From Reticulascus tulasneorum (taxonomy: Eukaryota > Ascomycota > Sordariomycetes > Glomerellales > Reticulascaceae): a stretch of 64,000 nucleotides of DNA. Numbering within the stretch: position 1 is the stretch's first letter; every line of letters starts with the position of its first letter. Shown here one piece after another: positions 8,501 to 17,760 of the stretch. The stretch is from assembly GCA_001557505.1 (NCBI GenBank), contig LSAX01000009.1:992001-1056000 (forward strand), given 5' to 3'. A program made the position numbers and the translations under genes. The notes beneath the pieces were generated by a model. The model saw only the letters and a program-made list of their open reading frames with translations, had not been told where the DNA came from and made no database searches.

Positions 8501-11495
8501 TATTGTCCTGCGCTATATCCACCAAGTGAGCCAGCGGAGGGGTTTTGTATACTATCTTTCGCGGCCCGCGGTCAAGTTCATCCTGGATATTGTGGAGGAA
8601 CAGTACAGAGCTAAACAGAACGCCAAACCCAGCAAGAGCCAGACCGCGACGGGTGGGCTTGCCCCCGGTGCACCGCCAGCTCCGACTGCGGCAGAACGTG
8701 ACGTCCAGCAAGATATCGAAGATCGAATCAAGAAGATCCTAAAGGATGGAAAGAAGTTCGTCAACGCTGATGAGTCGGCTGCGGACAACATTGCCAATGT
8801 ATCAATGGAAGACTTATCTAGCGGCATATCGGATGACTTCACGCCACAGAGCAGTTATCACGTGCGACTCATTGCTCCGCAAATTCAGCTGCAAAGTGAT
8901 AAAAACAAGAAGAACGTGGTACTTCTGACCGCCAAAGGGATGGAGCTCAAAGTCGTCGAGGTGATGGAGAAGACCAGGATATCGGACAACGTCAGTGGAC
9001 TTGTGCAGAGACGTTTCCTTGTCACCATGGACAGCACCCAATTCTTCGTAACACACCAGAAGTGGTTCTCCACGCATCTTGTGTCGATGTATGCGGGGAG
9101 CCAGTACGGCACGCCGACCACCTCCTCTTGGCCGCCATGGGTCCCCATGGAGGTTATGTTTGATTTCCAGACCGATCCATTTGGCTTCAAGCGCGTTGTC
9201 CAGAAGACTTCGGCCATGCTGAGGTATGACAAGTACAACACCTTGCGTCTGAAATACAACGACGAGGTCAACACCGAGGGCTTGAATGCGACACCACAAC
9301 CCAATGCTGAAAGTCGGATGGATAATCTTTGGGTAGATTTCCCGCAAGCCAGAGCGCTCTGCAACTCCTCGCAGTATTATGCAATATACATTATCGTTCT
9401 GGACCTGCTCATGTACAATGAGCCATTGGAAAAGACTAGGTCAGAGCGACTAGAAAAGATCATGCTTGCGTCGGATTTCAGCGACTTGAGTGGAACTCCG
9501 GAGATGGTCCAGAGACTCCAAGAACGCATCCGGCAACTGGAAGACATCAAATCACATTTCCAAATTTACACCAAGTACCTTGATAAACGCGGATGGGAGG
9601 ACCGGTTGCTCCTGGAGAGAGATCTCGCGGCCTGCGAAGATGAGTTGTTCTTCATGATGAAGGCCATCACCACTTCACAGCGGAAGTACGACACCACGGC
9701 ACAAAGTAATGCTTTGCTCAGGTGGAGCATCACTGCAAGAGACATTGTCTGGCATCTGCTTCGGGACAACAACGAGCCCCTCGTGGAGGCTCAATTGAGG
9801 GACTTGGAATACGACCGAACTGACAACGCAGACGGCTCGCATATCAATCTCATTCGTGTTGGAAAGGTTGCCGGACTAAATCTCTTGCCGGATGCCATCT
9901 ACCCTGAGATCATCGCTCCCTACACCGACGGTGAACGCGGAACATCCGACATGGGGAACCAGGAGATGATACGAGTGTACTGGTACATGCTCGAAGCTAT
10001 TGCTGGCATCCCAGTCATGGACCACTTCGAGGTGAACCTGTTCCCAATGAAGATCCAGCTTGAGCGAGAGGTTGGCAAGCGCTTGTTCGAGTATATTTTC
10101 CCTGGGATGTACGGAGAAAAGGCGAACGCCAATGGCAAGACCGACTCTCCGTTCATGGTGAAACAAACCTTACCCGGCGAAGACGACGATGACGAAGACT
10201 CGCTGGCAGGTTCCCATAGTCGACTAGCACCGTTTTCGGCGGACAAGGATGGGACTTTCACAACGCGTCCGGGCTCTCTTGAACTCCGACTCCGTCCTAC
10301 ATTGACCTCCAACTCGCCGCCGAAGAGTGCAAGCAGTCCAAAGAAGGCGCTCTCCATCAACACCGGCGAGAGTCATCCATTCCGCCTCTTCCGATCTTCG
10401 GGAACCGGTCGAACGACGGGTAAGAAGCCGTCGTACGAATCTCTCCGAACGTCAAACTTGCCTCGCCCCGGTGTAGGTCGAACGTCCACCGGGTTCTCGT
10501 CCAAGGACGGTGCCAGCTCGATTGCTAGTGAGAAGAAAACACGTTTCGGACTGCGCAACAAATCGAACGCAGAGGACCACAAACCGTCGGACGACCTCAC
10601 CAAGATGATGACGCGGGCGAGCAGTTATATGACTTTCGCATATATCAAGATGCCGTCGGTGGTTCTTTGTCTCAGTTACAAGGGCAAGGACAACCGCAAT
10701 TTCGAGGACGTCCACGACTTTGTATTCCGGATGCCAACGATCGAGTGGCGGAACAAGACGTGGTCGAATTTGGACCTTGCACTGGCTCTCAAGAAGGCGG
10801 TCATTAAAGCCTTGATATCTCATACCGGTGCCATTATCGGAAACAAATTCTCGAGGCATCGGCCCAGCACTGCCCAGGCAAGCAAACTAAGGGAGCTGGC
10901 TAGCAGCGCCGTCCTGTTGGGCACCACGCCGTCATCTGCCTCGCAACACTACGCGGATAGCATCAATAATAGTGATGACTCGTCGAGTTTGTACGGCACC
11001 TCACCAGTCGACTATTCTCGCTCGCCCCCGAGATCTCTGCATGGCAGCTCGCACAGCAGCATTCCGGCCCCACGGTCAACGAGCAGAAGTTCAAGTATTG
11101 CGAGCACGAGATCGTACCGCACCAGTGGATCGGTACCTGGGCCGGGACCTTTGGTGCCCAGTTTCCTCATGATGACACCGCCCACACCCCAGGACCGCAC
11201 GGCGCCTCAATGGCCCGGCAATGATGCGCTACGCCCTGTGTCAAGCAGCAGCTTGAATCCCTTCGACGGAGGAAGCGGATCGGGAAGACCCGGTTCTAGA
11301 TCTAGTGCTATGGGTGCTGACAGGAGAAAGTCTGCGGGCAGCGGATTTCTTCGCGACAAGCTGAGCGCGCTGACACATCGGATGAGGGAGGGAAGCTCAA
11401 AGGAGGAGGACAAGGAAGAGGATGGAACACCGGTGCCAGACGTGCGCACCGGGAAGAGAATGAGCTGGGCTACCGGTCGAGTCAAGACCGGCTAG
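2598..11495 (+). CDS. FMP27: FMP27/BLTP2-type bridge-like lipid transfer protein
   Basis: One uninterrupted 2965-codon frame. Residues ~5-28 form a membrane anchor (NPTFIFGIIVLLYLSS...), as in the RBG/bridge-like lipid transfer proteins, which sit at ER contact sites and conduct phospholipids between membranes along a long beta-groove. Family landmarks seen in order: a SWKKRIDRFY segment near residue 1157 (Fmp27 SW region), GFWDKIRLNFHSRIHI near residue 1388 (the GFWDK domain signature), and SSWPPWVPMEVMFDF near residue 2178 (the WPPW domain). The C-terminal ~450 residues are Ser/Pro-rich and look disordered apart from a conserved island around SYMTFAYIKMPSVVLCLSYK. The length fits the family (about 2500-3000 residues). 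Start: ATG at 2598, the first ATG after the leader intron; it puts the anchor at the very N-terminus. Function at contact sites is family knowledge. Confidence 0.93.
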   Translation: MALLNPTFIFGIIVLLYLSSFVLFAVIRILTGISIQRVGYFSLRRLAYTPRDGFTIEIRGLGLNVHRPTFAQPTWLSIVLSELVVTVDIRELEGTKRQGEEGSEDGSGSHTDGSDGQSKPLLKVPQLRRNGSSKTRSETWKHLTKLKDRIKRVHRKVNWLRMVDVVATNSTLNIVDVGNVQFGSFTLAVDTRRKMVDRARFFFQSRTDRTKQKRQAEWIMTLRSVLFTPEGKESLEVLDNATLNVHGFLYDAMDGLRDAAVALKLGRVHIPYDDVLLCAERYKRCKNQSSPSFGPEESADVFIDKDGDDYDKPGSTDHELMQTVSDSKEFASSILRGIKEVQFAVSFVGLTKKIDSVQANASPILLNASMKEVGVDLHRLDPKSPAHRMYFPSKDIAHEALAAALSISVGVDDGRGKPERLLYIPMATTTVKTTLPSKTVEMTEDGSAEERNANILFANSVVTSPSVDLDPRHLPLLIAMLHPKPKATRAHRQPRHMLISRLLPKANIKFTMHEPVIRIALPPVDKFAAADDFDLIISSISSISLDLESFHSAVEDLHYSLASTMRLQSHQLYYQTSSGDRFDLIQTEFFDLKVQLSATPDVQVVASGNLQTFAIKMVRPEITDGLRQIVRQLRINVEPKKRAVSKTSMQQNFLRAMPAWLLQFHIQASEFSVEVAGIDEDISDDTRGVSLHLDTVSAEYRAQKLEGPQRRPSRRRANSRSVTPDADLLKSPASPRKKQQHPGDGRRVAVHVRGLEAYIVESADKVEAEPFVNMPRFEVAFSTMSDQQGPVFHIHTAIRTILVQYSLYRHYSVGVAIMVLRKAFVRTNRDVAASNVPPSTPRRNFEADLLAPPMSPDSPYTEMNDYSTISPELVAIDFKASLVQIKADMPNDPPLMLQVYSVEAGRHRWSPPFLVSKLIRLYVAPPRMRSVWARMISIKGGRIDYRKSRRKLTTSGFAEDTMYDINAEAIRIAVPHEVVVNKITDNCINVVKSVKQLHHRFKTGTNEYILDKVPEGPKNVPKVSIRTRTLLFELEDGAFEWKLGMIYRAGRLEQMQRLAREEAFDVKQKKVREEESRKESNKHRARSLFQRGRANNAGSSWARSHSADGRRNGSDEDRRRGRTPRYDPEGGSMGITGDCKIIHAEARHKLDTYNAQSWKKRIDRFYSMARTGMKEIRGLFWGPDHLPDDLEDTENILEVPQRPALLSAVITDLHFAIDKPTFPMRELPDFINSVGKGMPKNMKYGLLVPMHVSVDLGEARISLRDYPLPLIHIPSLKSGQSTRLHAMSLKTNFVIAEEFRGMDSTRRIKVNIIPPRSSEPGSNNEGSFAIDVRRTIGPVKSYSDMHIDINTGLPTRITWGPCYQPAIQDMMMVIESFTKPQIDPSDRVGFWDKIRLNFHSRIHIAWRGDGDMHLALKGTRDPYCVTGNGAGFLMCWRNDIRWNVNADDDPKRLMTVDSGEYVLAIPDYSHQVREAARRSGEDDSLMSEDSYKSGAAFKKVVMKLSGNVQWMAGLVFERAIQDGKRSFDFRPHYDIILKSPLHAKSQNGVPYDAFRGFRSQHIHLSIAVRAPVDREWRSSNPEPSRSYNTVHCTPRFFTHFFAWWSLFGGPMSLPIRQGSLWPGREKNSKKFGKHLATIKYNLLLAPLFLSHIYKHKDAEDYAENAVSATGLKVRFDSFMLDLHQRREEFNTRDRGRKTQTRTSGIKLHAAQLDLAAADIRAVSASIRGTTTEAIKTGALASIITNQREDGNDLSRFTIPDHDLSWIDMDDFVELDWILPTEPNPDTKILPLAYAPRLTYFRQTDIGGIIAGDPDRTSPFGQEPTHFCIMSHDDDPRRVQAQLIQDRLDQLEVQIDNHGRNLGEAELRMIRDDGKDPILVADFDALRRHSSVLYEKKAYLENMLQQMTTRTPSDSQVLNSNGKADQADTSVDMETESMAIPSGAEFDSDFKNRFVIHNLHFKWNNLLRNIVLRYIHQVSQRRGFVYYLSRPAVKFILDIVEEQYRAKQNAKPSKSQTATGGLAPGAPPAPTAAERDVQQDIEDRIKKILKDGKKFVNADESAADNIANVSMEDLSSGISDDFTPQSSYHVRLIAPQIQLQSDKNKKNVVLLTAKGMELKVVEVMEKTRISDNVSGLVQRRFLVTMDSTQFFVTHQKWFSTHLVSMYAGSQYGTPTTSSWPPWVPMEVMFDFQTDPFGFKRVVQKTSAMLRYDKYNTLRLKYNDEVNTEGLNATPQPNAESRMDNLWVDFPQARALCNSSQYYAIYIIVLDLLMYNEPLEKTRSERLEKIMLASDFSDLSGTPEMVQRLQERIRQLEDIKSHFQIYTKYLDKRGWEDRLLLERDLAACEDELFFMMKAITTSQRKYDTTAQSNALLRWSITARDIVWHLLRDNNEPLVEAQLRDLEYDRTDNADGSHINLIRVGKVAGLNLLPDAIYPEIIAPYTDGERGTSDMGNQEMIRVYWYMLEAIAGIPVMDHFEVNLFPMKIQLEREVGKRLFEYIFPGMYGEKANANGKTDSPFMVKQTLPGEDDDDEDSLAGSHSRLAPFSADKDGTFTTRPGSLELRLRPTLTSNSPPKSASSPKKALSINTGESHPFRLFRSSGTGRTTGKKPSYESLRTSNLPRPGVGRTSTGFSSKDGASSIASEKKTRFGLRNKSNAEDHKPSDDLTKMMTRASSYMTFAYIKMPSVVLCLSYKGKDNRNFEDVHDFVFRMPTIEWRNKTWSNLDLALALKKAVIKALISHTGAIIGNKFSRHRPSTAQASKLRELASSAVLLGTTPSSASQHYADSINNSDDSSSLYGTSPVDYSRSPPRSLHGSSHSSIPAPRSTSRSSSIASTRSYRTSGSVPGPGPLVPSFLMMTPPTPQDRTAPQWPGNDALRPVSSSSLNPFDGGSGSGRPGSRSSAMGADRRKSAGSGFLRDKLSALTHRMREGSSKEEDKEEDGTPVPDVRTGKRMSWATGRVKTG

Positions 11496-14400
11496 GTGGA
11501 TGGGGAGAAATCATAATAAGGATGGTACAGGGGCAGATGAATACAACGTGCATGGCTGGATAGAAACAAGCAAACAAGGCAAACATCCAATTGCGATACA
11601 CGGCGTTTGAGGGTAGATCAATTTTTTTTTTCTTTGTTGGATCAGGAGATATAGGCACCCAGAGGGTGCCTTGACCTGAATACATCTCGGTGGGAGGCAG
11701 GTTCTGCTACAAAGGTGAAGGCGGCGGCGGACATGTGCATTCGTGGATATATTATATACAGTCTTGAATTGACGACGTGTATCCCTCCACCAGTGGAATG
11801 TGATATGTCAAATCGCGTGTCTTCGTGCACACGCAGCAGCGCTGGGATCTCGCCGTTTGAGGCGTATTGCCTCGGCTTTAGGCCAGCCATGAGAGATATC
11901 TCCCTCGTCTCATGCGAACGAGACTTGCGATGTCGCATCGCTGCAATCTTGAATGGTTTTTCCGCATGATATGGACTGGAGATGGGTCGCGAAGTGGATG
12001 CTAAGGTGGATACTCTGTTCTTCATTTTGATGGCCACGCGCATTTGGCGAACGATTTGACCCGTCCACACACCACCAAACTGAGGGAAAGATGGAGTCGT
12101 GAGACATATTTTGTGTAGTCTGTTCTTAGCCAGCTCTTGGATCAAGAAGACTAGGTAGGATGTGGCACCGTGGATATCTTTGAGCTCGTTTGCCGAGGAG
12201 TCGACACTGCGCGTGCATGTCTTCTTCCTCAAAACCCCGGGGTCGGGGTTGGGCTAGCTCAGTCAAGCGACAGCACCCTCGCCGCCCTCCCCCCGAGTGA
12301 GACAGTTCGACTGGGAAGCTCCCAATACGCTGTCACCACATCCAGAAAGTGAGACACCTTTCATCCTCTGGAACGACGATAGCGTCACGAAGACACCAGA
12401 AGCTAGAATCCAGAAGGCTAGACGCCCCAGCGAGCCCGCCATCACCTGACATCCATCCATACATCTCGGTCTGTCCCTGCATTCCGCGTACGTCCACACC
12501 CCCCCGGATGCCTCTGTTCCATGCACCCCGCAATCACGGGTTTTGCCTGCCCACACACACACTCTGGGCGTTTCGGTTGGGGTAGAAATTTACTGGGTCG
12601 AACCGACGGGCAAGTGCGTGGCGGGCGAATCAGGAGGCGCTGATAAGGGATGGGATGGTTTGGGGTCTTGTGCGACATGTCTGTTTTCGTGCGCTTGCAT
12701 ACGAAGGGGGATCTGGGTGTTGCGCGGTGGCTTTGGGATCCGGAGGTTTGTCCCGAGCGATGACTATTTGATGATTCGGGGAGGGAGGGCCATGGGATTA
12801 ACCTACATTGGGAGACACGTGTACAATTGATGGTGGTGGTGGTTTGGAGAGTTTGCCGCTGACCCGGTCTTCTTCTCTCTTCGAGATGGGCGAAGATGGG
12901 AGTCGCCCGCACTGGGCATGTACATACGATTACCAAGGTACGGACTAAGTAGGGCAATCGTCTGTTGAATCGTGGAGGAAGGGCAAGGGGAGTGCGGTGC
13001 CAAGATGGCGGGGAACAGAGAGAGGCAGCCCTGAAGATCAACGATTGCCTGCCGCCGGAAGACCTGGGAATCTCAACCACATCTAGGCATTCATAGCTCT
13101 ACGTACTAGTCGCTACAGAACAGTAGGTTGTGCATAGGTGTCTTGCCCAGTAGTAAGCGGTCATCATTGGCTGTCAACATGTCAAGGGGAATCTAGATAG
13201 GAGAGAGTTTGCGATCGTCCGAACCAAGCAGGGGCGCGCCACCCTCGTTTGTATGGGGGAGGGGAGGAGGTGATTAACGAGTTTGACAAGACAAGGTTCC
13301 GTGGTGTGTCTTTGGGGCCATTACGTTGGTCAGTTAGTTGGTTAGTTGGGCTCCCGTGGGTCCCGGTCGTTAATTTCATAGCCCAGATCATCCATTTCTG
13401 CTTATCTTTACCTAGTAATGTACGAGGCACAGTAGATGGGGTAACCAGCTTAGCAAGCCTCGAAGCCTAAAATGCGACAACAAAGGGGTCCGCTGCGGTT
13501 GCGGGAGAGGCGCGTGGTGATCGGCGACGCGGATGGATGACCGTCATCGTTCTGTCACTGGGTCTGATAGGGCAGCAAGGCAGATGGTGGAAATGGACGC
13601 ATTGGGATTGGAGGACTGCGAGACCAGAGCGAGAAGACAGAGAGGGCCTAACGCGGAGACGGCCGGTTGCTGGCGCTCTCGCGGTCTCTCGCTCTGGGGC
13701 TCCTGGGATCTTGGAGGCGTCGAGGGTTCCGATGATGGAGCGACCAGCGCCAATCCCATCCCATAACGAGGCACGCTACTTGGCAGCACTACCTACCTAA
13801 GGCAGTTCGGTAGGTACATCGGCGGCATTAAAATGATGCTGGTTAGTTATCGGGAGGGAAATGCCGCCTTGGGTTTTGGGAGGCGTCCGTCCCGCCGGGG
13901 GGCCACAGTCAGTAATTTTGGTGAGTCAAATGCGGTGTAAGTTTGAGTCAAAAAGTGCAGCAGAGGCGAAGTAAAAAAAAGGACGAAGCTGAATGTGATG
14001 AGTTGCCGCAAAGCCTCCCCCCCACACCTTCACTCACCCAAAGTGGGCAACGTCACTCACCGTGTAAAATAAGCAAGATACGTAAACCCCTCCATAATCA
14101 GCTACTATGTGGCCTTCGCTGCCTTCCGCAGTAAGGCAAGGTACCGGTGTATATAGGCCCTGCGACGCGGCATGCAAGTCGTTCTGGAAGGGCTCCCGCA
14201 TAGGATCACCTCGGGGGCGCGGCCTGCGGTGAGCTGGACGAGATCTGACGGTGGGATATTTCTTGGGGGCAGGCGGCTTCCCATTGGCGACCTTGGGGTG
14301 GGCAGAGGCGTGTGGGATGCAGATGGGATGCGTCCCCCCGTGTCCGCCCACACACCTCGGATCAGCCGGTATGGGCGTCTGCGCGTGTGTCTGTTTTGGG

Positions 14401-16051
14401 CGTGAGAGCAAAGGGGGGAGTGTGTGCGCGTGCGCTGCGATGTCGAGTCCCGGCCGTGGGCGGTTTCGTGCCTCGTGGGCTTATCAGTTGCCCATTCCTG
14501 GCTATGACAGTGCCTGAATTATTAACCCGTACTTCGTACACACATTTAATAGTGTACCGTACCTACATACATCTGTATTACCTATGTACCACGTAGTATG
14601 TATGTATGTAAGTGCGTCGCGAAGTAGTACCAAGGTAGTAATTATAGGCTATGTATTACGGTGTGCGAACCTAGGTTTGGCTGTAGGAGTACACAGTGGT
14701 ATCAGCCCGTAACCTTTCGGGATCTGGCCGGTTTCGAGGAAGCAAAGCCAACTAATAAGTTAACCCACGAGTCCCCCCCCCCCCCCCCCGTCCGTGGTCC
14801 CCTTATCAGTGACCATTCAATATCGGGCCTCAGTCTTGCTTGCCCGTTCCTCTTCTCTCTCTTTATCTAGTAGGTGCAGTATCTCTGGCTCCCGTCCATA
14901 GGTAGTCCCAAAAAGGGCAGGCAGTGTGTGTGTAGCGAGGTTTATCAATAATGCGCCTCTTTCAAATCTTTCTGATACGTATAAGCCCGTGGTGGTCCTT
15001 CCCAAAGCGCATGCCCGCTGGCCATCTGTCTTCTTCCCATTTGTCCCCCGTCCGTCCGGCCGACTCTTTTCTTTTCCATTCCGCACCCGATCTGCCCTGG
15101 GGGTTTTGCTTTTTTTCTTTTTTCTTTTTGCGTTAAATTATCGCAAATTCTAGAAGGAAGAAATAAAAAAGAAGAGTTCCCCTCGAATGGGAGGTTGGAA
15201 TTCGGAAAACCCAGCAAGGCTCTTGTGATCGCTTTTCGCCCTCTGGTTTCACCGACCCATAGCGGACTCCCCCGAAACCACCCAGTCTCAGTCATCCGCC
15301 CAGCGAAGGTGTCCAATACGTGGGATAACGGGGGCCTCATATTTAGTAGGGGTAGAAGAAGAACAAGGACCCTCCTCTTTGAGTCTTGTCTCGATCTGCG
15401 CCGTCTACATACTTTCATCCCTCTTCCACGCCACGGAAACACAGCAAACGCCGAAACAGAACGGGGCCAGCCAAACCGAACGAACGAGACCAGATCCCGT
15501 CGTCGTTACCATCGAGTAACGTTAATTCATACAAAACGAACTACTACCGAACCGAACTACTCGAGCGAGAACTGCGTCATCCACAGGGCGGATCTTCCTT
15601 GCATATCGAGCAGCTTTCTCTTTAAGCCAGTCTTGGGCTAATATCTCGACGCTGATTTGTTACCGTTGGGTTGGCCTTACGTACAAATTAACTTATCCCG
15701 GGTCGGGGTCCCTTTTTTTCTTCCTCTTTCTGGGTTTTGCGCCTTGCGATAGTGACACCACGGCCCAGAAGGAATTCACATACCAAGCAAAGCAAGGGGA
15801 GAGAGAAAAATCAAAAGCAAGATAGAGCTGAGCTGAACACTCGGAGTTGCCTCCATTCCACGTCGGGGCAGAGGCAGGATCAAGTTCGTTTGACACGGGC
15901 AGACAGGCAAACCAACCGAACCCCCCAACCCCCAACTACACCCCCCTGGGAAGGTCCCCTTAATCCAAGGTTCAGTTACGTCGCAGAATCGAACTCCACT
16001 GTAAAATTCCAGCGACCTTCCAGCCAAGGCCTCACTGAATACCCGACCGGC
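11496..16051. other. 4.5-kb region without a supportable gene; probable distal promoter/leader of the gene at 16105
   Basis: Frames over 100 codons exist on both strands, but they start at non-ATG codons or have no recognisable motif, and none shows a convincing splice-linked continuation. The region holds simple sequence: a CA-rich tract near 12545-12566, TATG repeats near 14597-14610, and a run of 17 C at 14773-14789. From about 15060 on it becomes polypyrimidine- and CAA/ACC-rich, as expected of a long fungal 5' leader. Confidence 0.5.
14773..14789. repeat. Poly-C tract (17 C)
   Basis: Uninterrupted run of 17 cytosines. It is the longest homopolymer I noticed in the window and is probably length-variable. 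Confidence 0.9.
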
Positions 16052-16108
16052 ATGCCCCGCCGAACCCACTCGACTTGCGGCTTGTCAGGGAACGTTCAGG
16101 CGCCATGA
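16052..16108 (+). promoter_or_regulatory. Upstream ORF (18 codons) whose stop overlaps the main start codon
   Basis: ATG at 16052 opens MPRRTHSTCGLSGNVQAP and stops at TGA 16106-16108. The sequence at the junction is CCATGATG, so the uORF stop overlaps the first start of the next gene (16105) by two bases. This is an ATGA-type arrangement that can allow termination-coupled reinitiation or repress the main frame. Whether this stretch is transcribed is inferred from its position. Confidence 0.45.
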
Positions 16109-17760
16109 TGTCCCCTAGGAGTTTCCTCTACACTAGGCAGCATCAACAAACCAACCACCATTCCACCTCTTCCTCCTCCTCCCCTTCTTCTCCTTCCTCT
16201 TCCTCCGCGACGAATCGACCTACAATTACCCCCCGGATACCCTTCTTGCCCCCCTCGGCTCTCGATCGGATAAAGGATGCAAACATCACCGTTACCGTCA
16301 CCCCACTCCCTTCTTCTTCTTCCCCACCAACCGCCTCAGAAACCATGGCCGTTACGAGGAAGAACAACCGCCGAGAGACGACCAAGCTGTCGCCCGCGAG
16401 CCCTCCCCCGAGGACGACCACGAGCATCACCACGAGACCCACGACGCCCACGGGCCCCGTCCAGATCCCCGTGAAGCCGAAGCGGGAACACGCCCATGGC
16501 CACTCGCAGCGCCATCACGGACAGAGGAGGGCCTCTCGGCCGAAGGACGTGCACTCTCCTGATGCGATCCCACCGGCCATGTTGGCCTTGCTCGCGGTCA
16601 CCGATATTCCGCGCCCCAGAAGACAGAGCCTGAGGCAGTGGATGCCCAAAGACCAACCATTGACGCTGGATGCCATCATCGCCCGGCAGCAGGTCTCGGA
16701 GAAGGAATTGAGTCTGAGGCTGGGCAGGAGCCCGATGGATCTGCTCCTCACCCCGCCAGAGTACCTGGAAGAAGACGATATTTCTATAAGTGACAGCGGC
16801 CGCGGCTCTGCCTTATCGACTAGAACCGTCTCGCTGGAATCCATGCCGTCACTGAGCGAGTCGTTCGCGAGCGACTCGATACACTCCGTTGAGACGCCCT
16901 TCGGTTCCAGCCCTCGGAGGAGGAGGTCGCGCCCAACGAGGCGTTCGCTTGAGCCTGTTTCGTCCCCCACTGGCCAGCCCGAGGACCACCCGCTCTTCAT
17001 TACCCAGCTAGACTTGGAGGATTTAGACTTTCGGGTATTTGAGGTACAACCAGATCAAGACGACTCGCAGTCGCAAACCTCCCAATCCGACTTTACCTTT
17101 CCACTGCAACCACTCAAATCGGCCTTCAAGTCAAACCTCACCGCCTCTCTACGCGCTCTACGTTCTGCTGCACGGACAATCTCGGCCATCAACTTCCCGT
17201 CGATACCGCCAGACGATTTCCTGACGAGATCTATTCTGACCATCGACCCCAAAGTCCCGTTCACTGACGAACGCCGGCCCCCCGTCCTCGAGGAGGAGCC
17301 ATCGGCTGCTCTCCGTCGGTACTTGAACCCGACCACGAATGCACGCATCGAAACCCACCCGGCGACTCTATCCCCCACGAAAAGCTTCACTGCCTCGATC
17401 CAGATGCAAACTTACAAGGTCCAGCGATCAAGAAGCGCGCCCCCGTCACCGACTCGCAGTCCGTACCCCGTCACATCACCCACGTCCACCCAGGCGACCC
17501 CTTATCAGCCCCCTGCACAGACACCAACCCAGACTGCTTTCTGCTATCCGCCCGGGGCCATGCGGCAACGCGAGATGCGGGAGAACTCCGACTTTATCCG
17601 CATCGCAGTCATGGAAATGGCAATGCGTAAACAAGGCAAGCTGGACGACCAACGACCGGGCCGCGCAAGATGGGCGTTGCCGCCTCGAAAACCGAGCGCA
17701 AAGGCCTACGAGATCCGCGCGGACGGTGTGCCGTCCAGATGGGTTCCAGCCACGTACTGA
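16105..17760 (+). CDS. Conserved fungal low-complexity protein of unknown function
   Basis: A single-exon 551-residue protein. The start is taken at the ATGATG at 16105 (G at -3). The frame is open slightly further upstream, but without an ATG. The first ~130 residues are Ser/Thr/Pro-rich and basic. A more conserved-looking block starts near residue 150 with PPAMLALLAVTDIPRPRR and DQPLTLDAIIARQQ, followed by acidic and serine-rich segments (EEDDISISDSGRGSALSTRT). The C-terminus carries SRSAPPSPTRSP (possible proline-directed phosphorylation sites) and ends with a FIRIAVMEMAMRKQGKL segment and RARWALPPRKPSAKAYEIRA. I recognise no enzymatic domain. It could be a regulatory or scaffold protein; no function is assigned. 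The long leader and overlapping uORF suggest translational control. Confidence 0.75.
   Translation: MMSPRSFLYTRQHQQTNHHSTSSSSSPSSPSSSSATNRPTITPRIPFLPPSALDRIKDANITVTVTPLPSSSSPPTASETMAVTRKNNRRETTKLSPASPPPRTTTSITTRPTTPTGPVQIPVKPKREHAHGHSQRHHGQRRASRPKDVHSPDAIPPAMLALLAVTDIPRPRRQSLRQWMPKDQPLTLDAIIARQQVSEKELSLRLGRSPMDLLLTPPEYLEEDDISISDSGRGSALSTRTVSLESMPSLSESFASDSIHSVETPFGSSPRRRRSRPTRRSLEPVSSPTGQPEDHPLFITQLDLEDLDFRVFEVQPDQDDSQSQTSQSDFTFPLQPLKSAFKSNLTASLRALRSAARTISAINFPSIPPDDFLTRSILTIDPKVPFTDERRPPVLEEEPSAALRRYLNPTTNARIETHPATLSPTKSFTASIQMQTYKVQRSRSAPPSPTRSPYPVTSPTSTQATPYQPPAQTPTQTAFCYPPGAMRQREMRENSDFIRIAVMEMAMRKQGKLDDQRPGRARWALPPRKPSAKAYEIRADGVPSRWVPATY

Noticed and set aside
11642..12232. 196-codon minus-strand frame
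   Set aside because: Opens with TTG, has no recognisable domain and low coding character.
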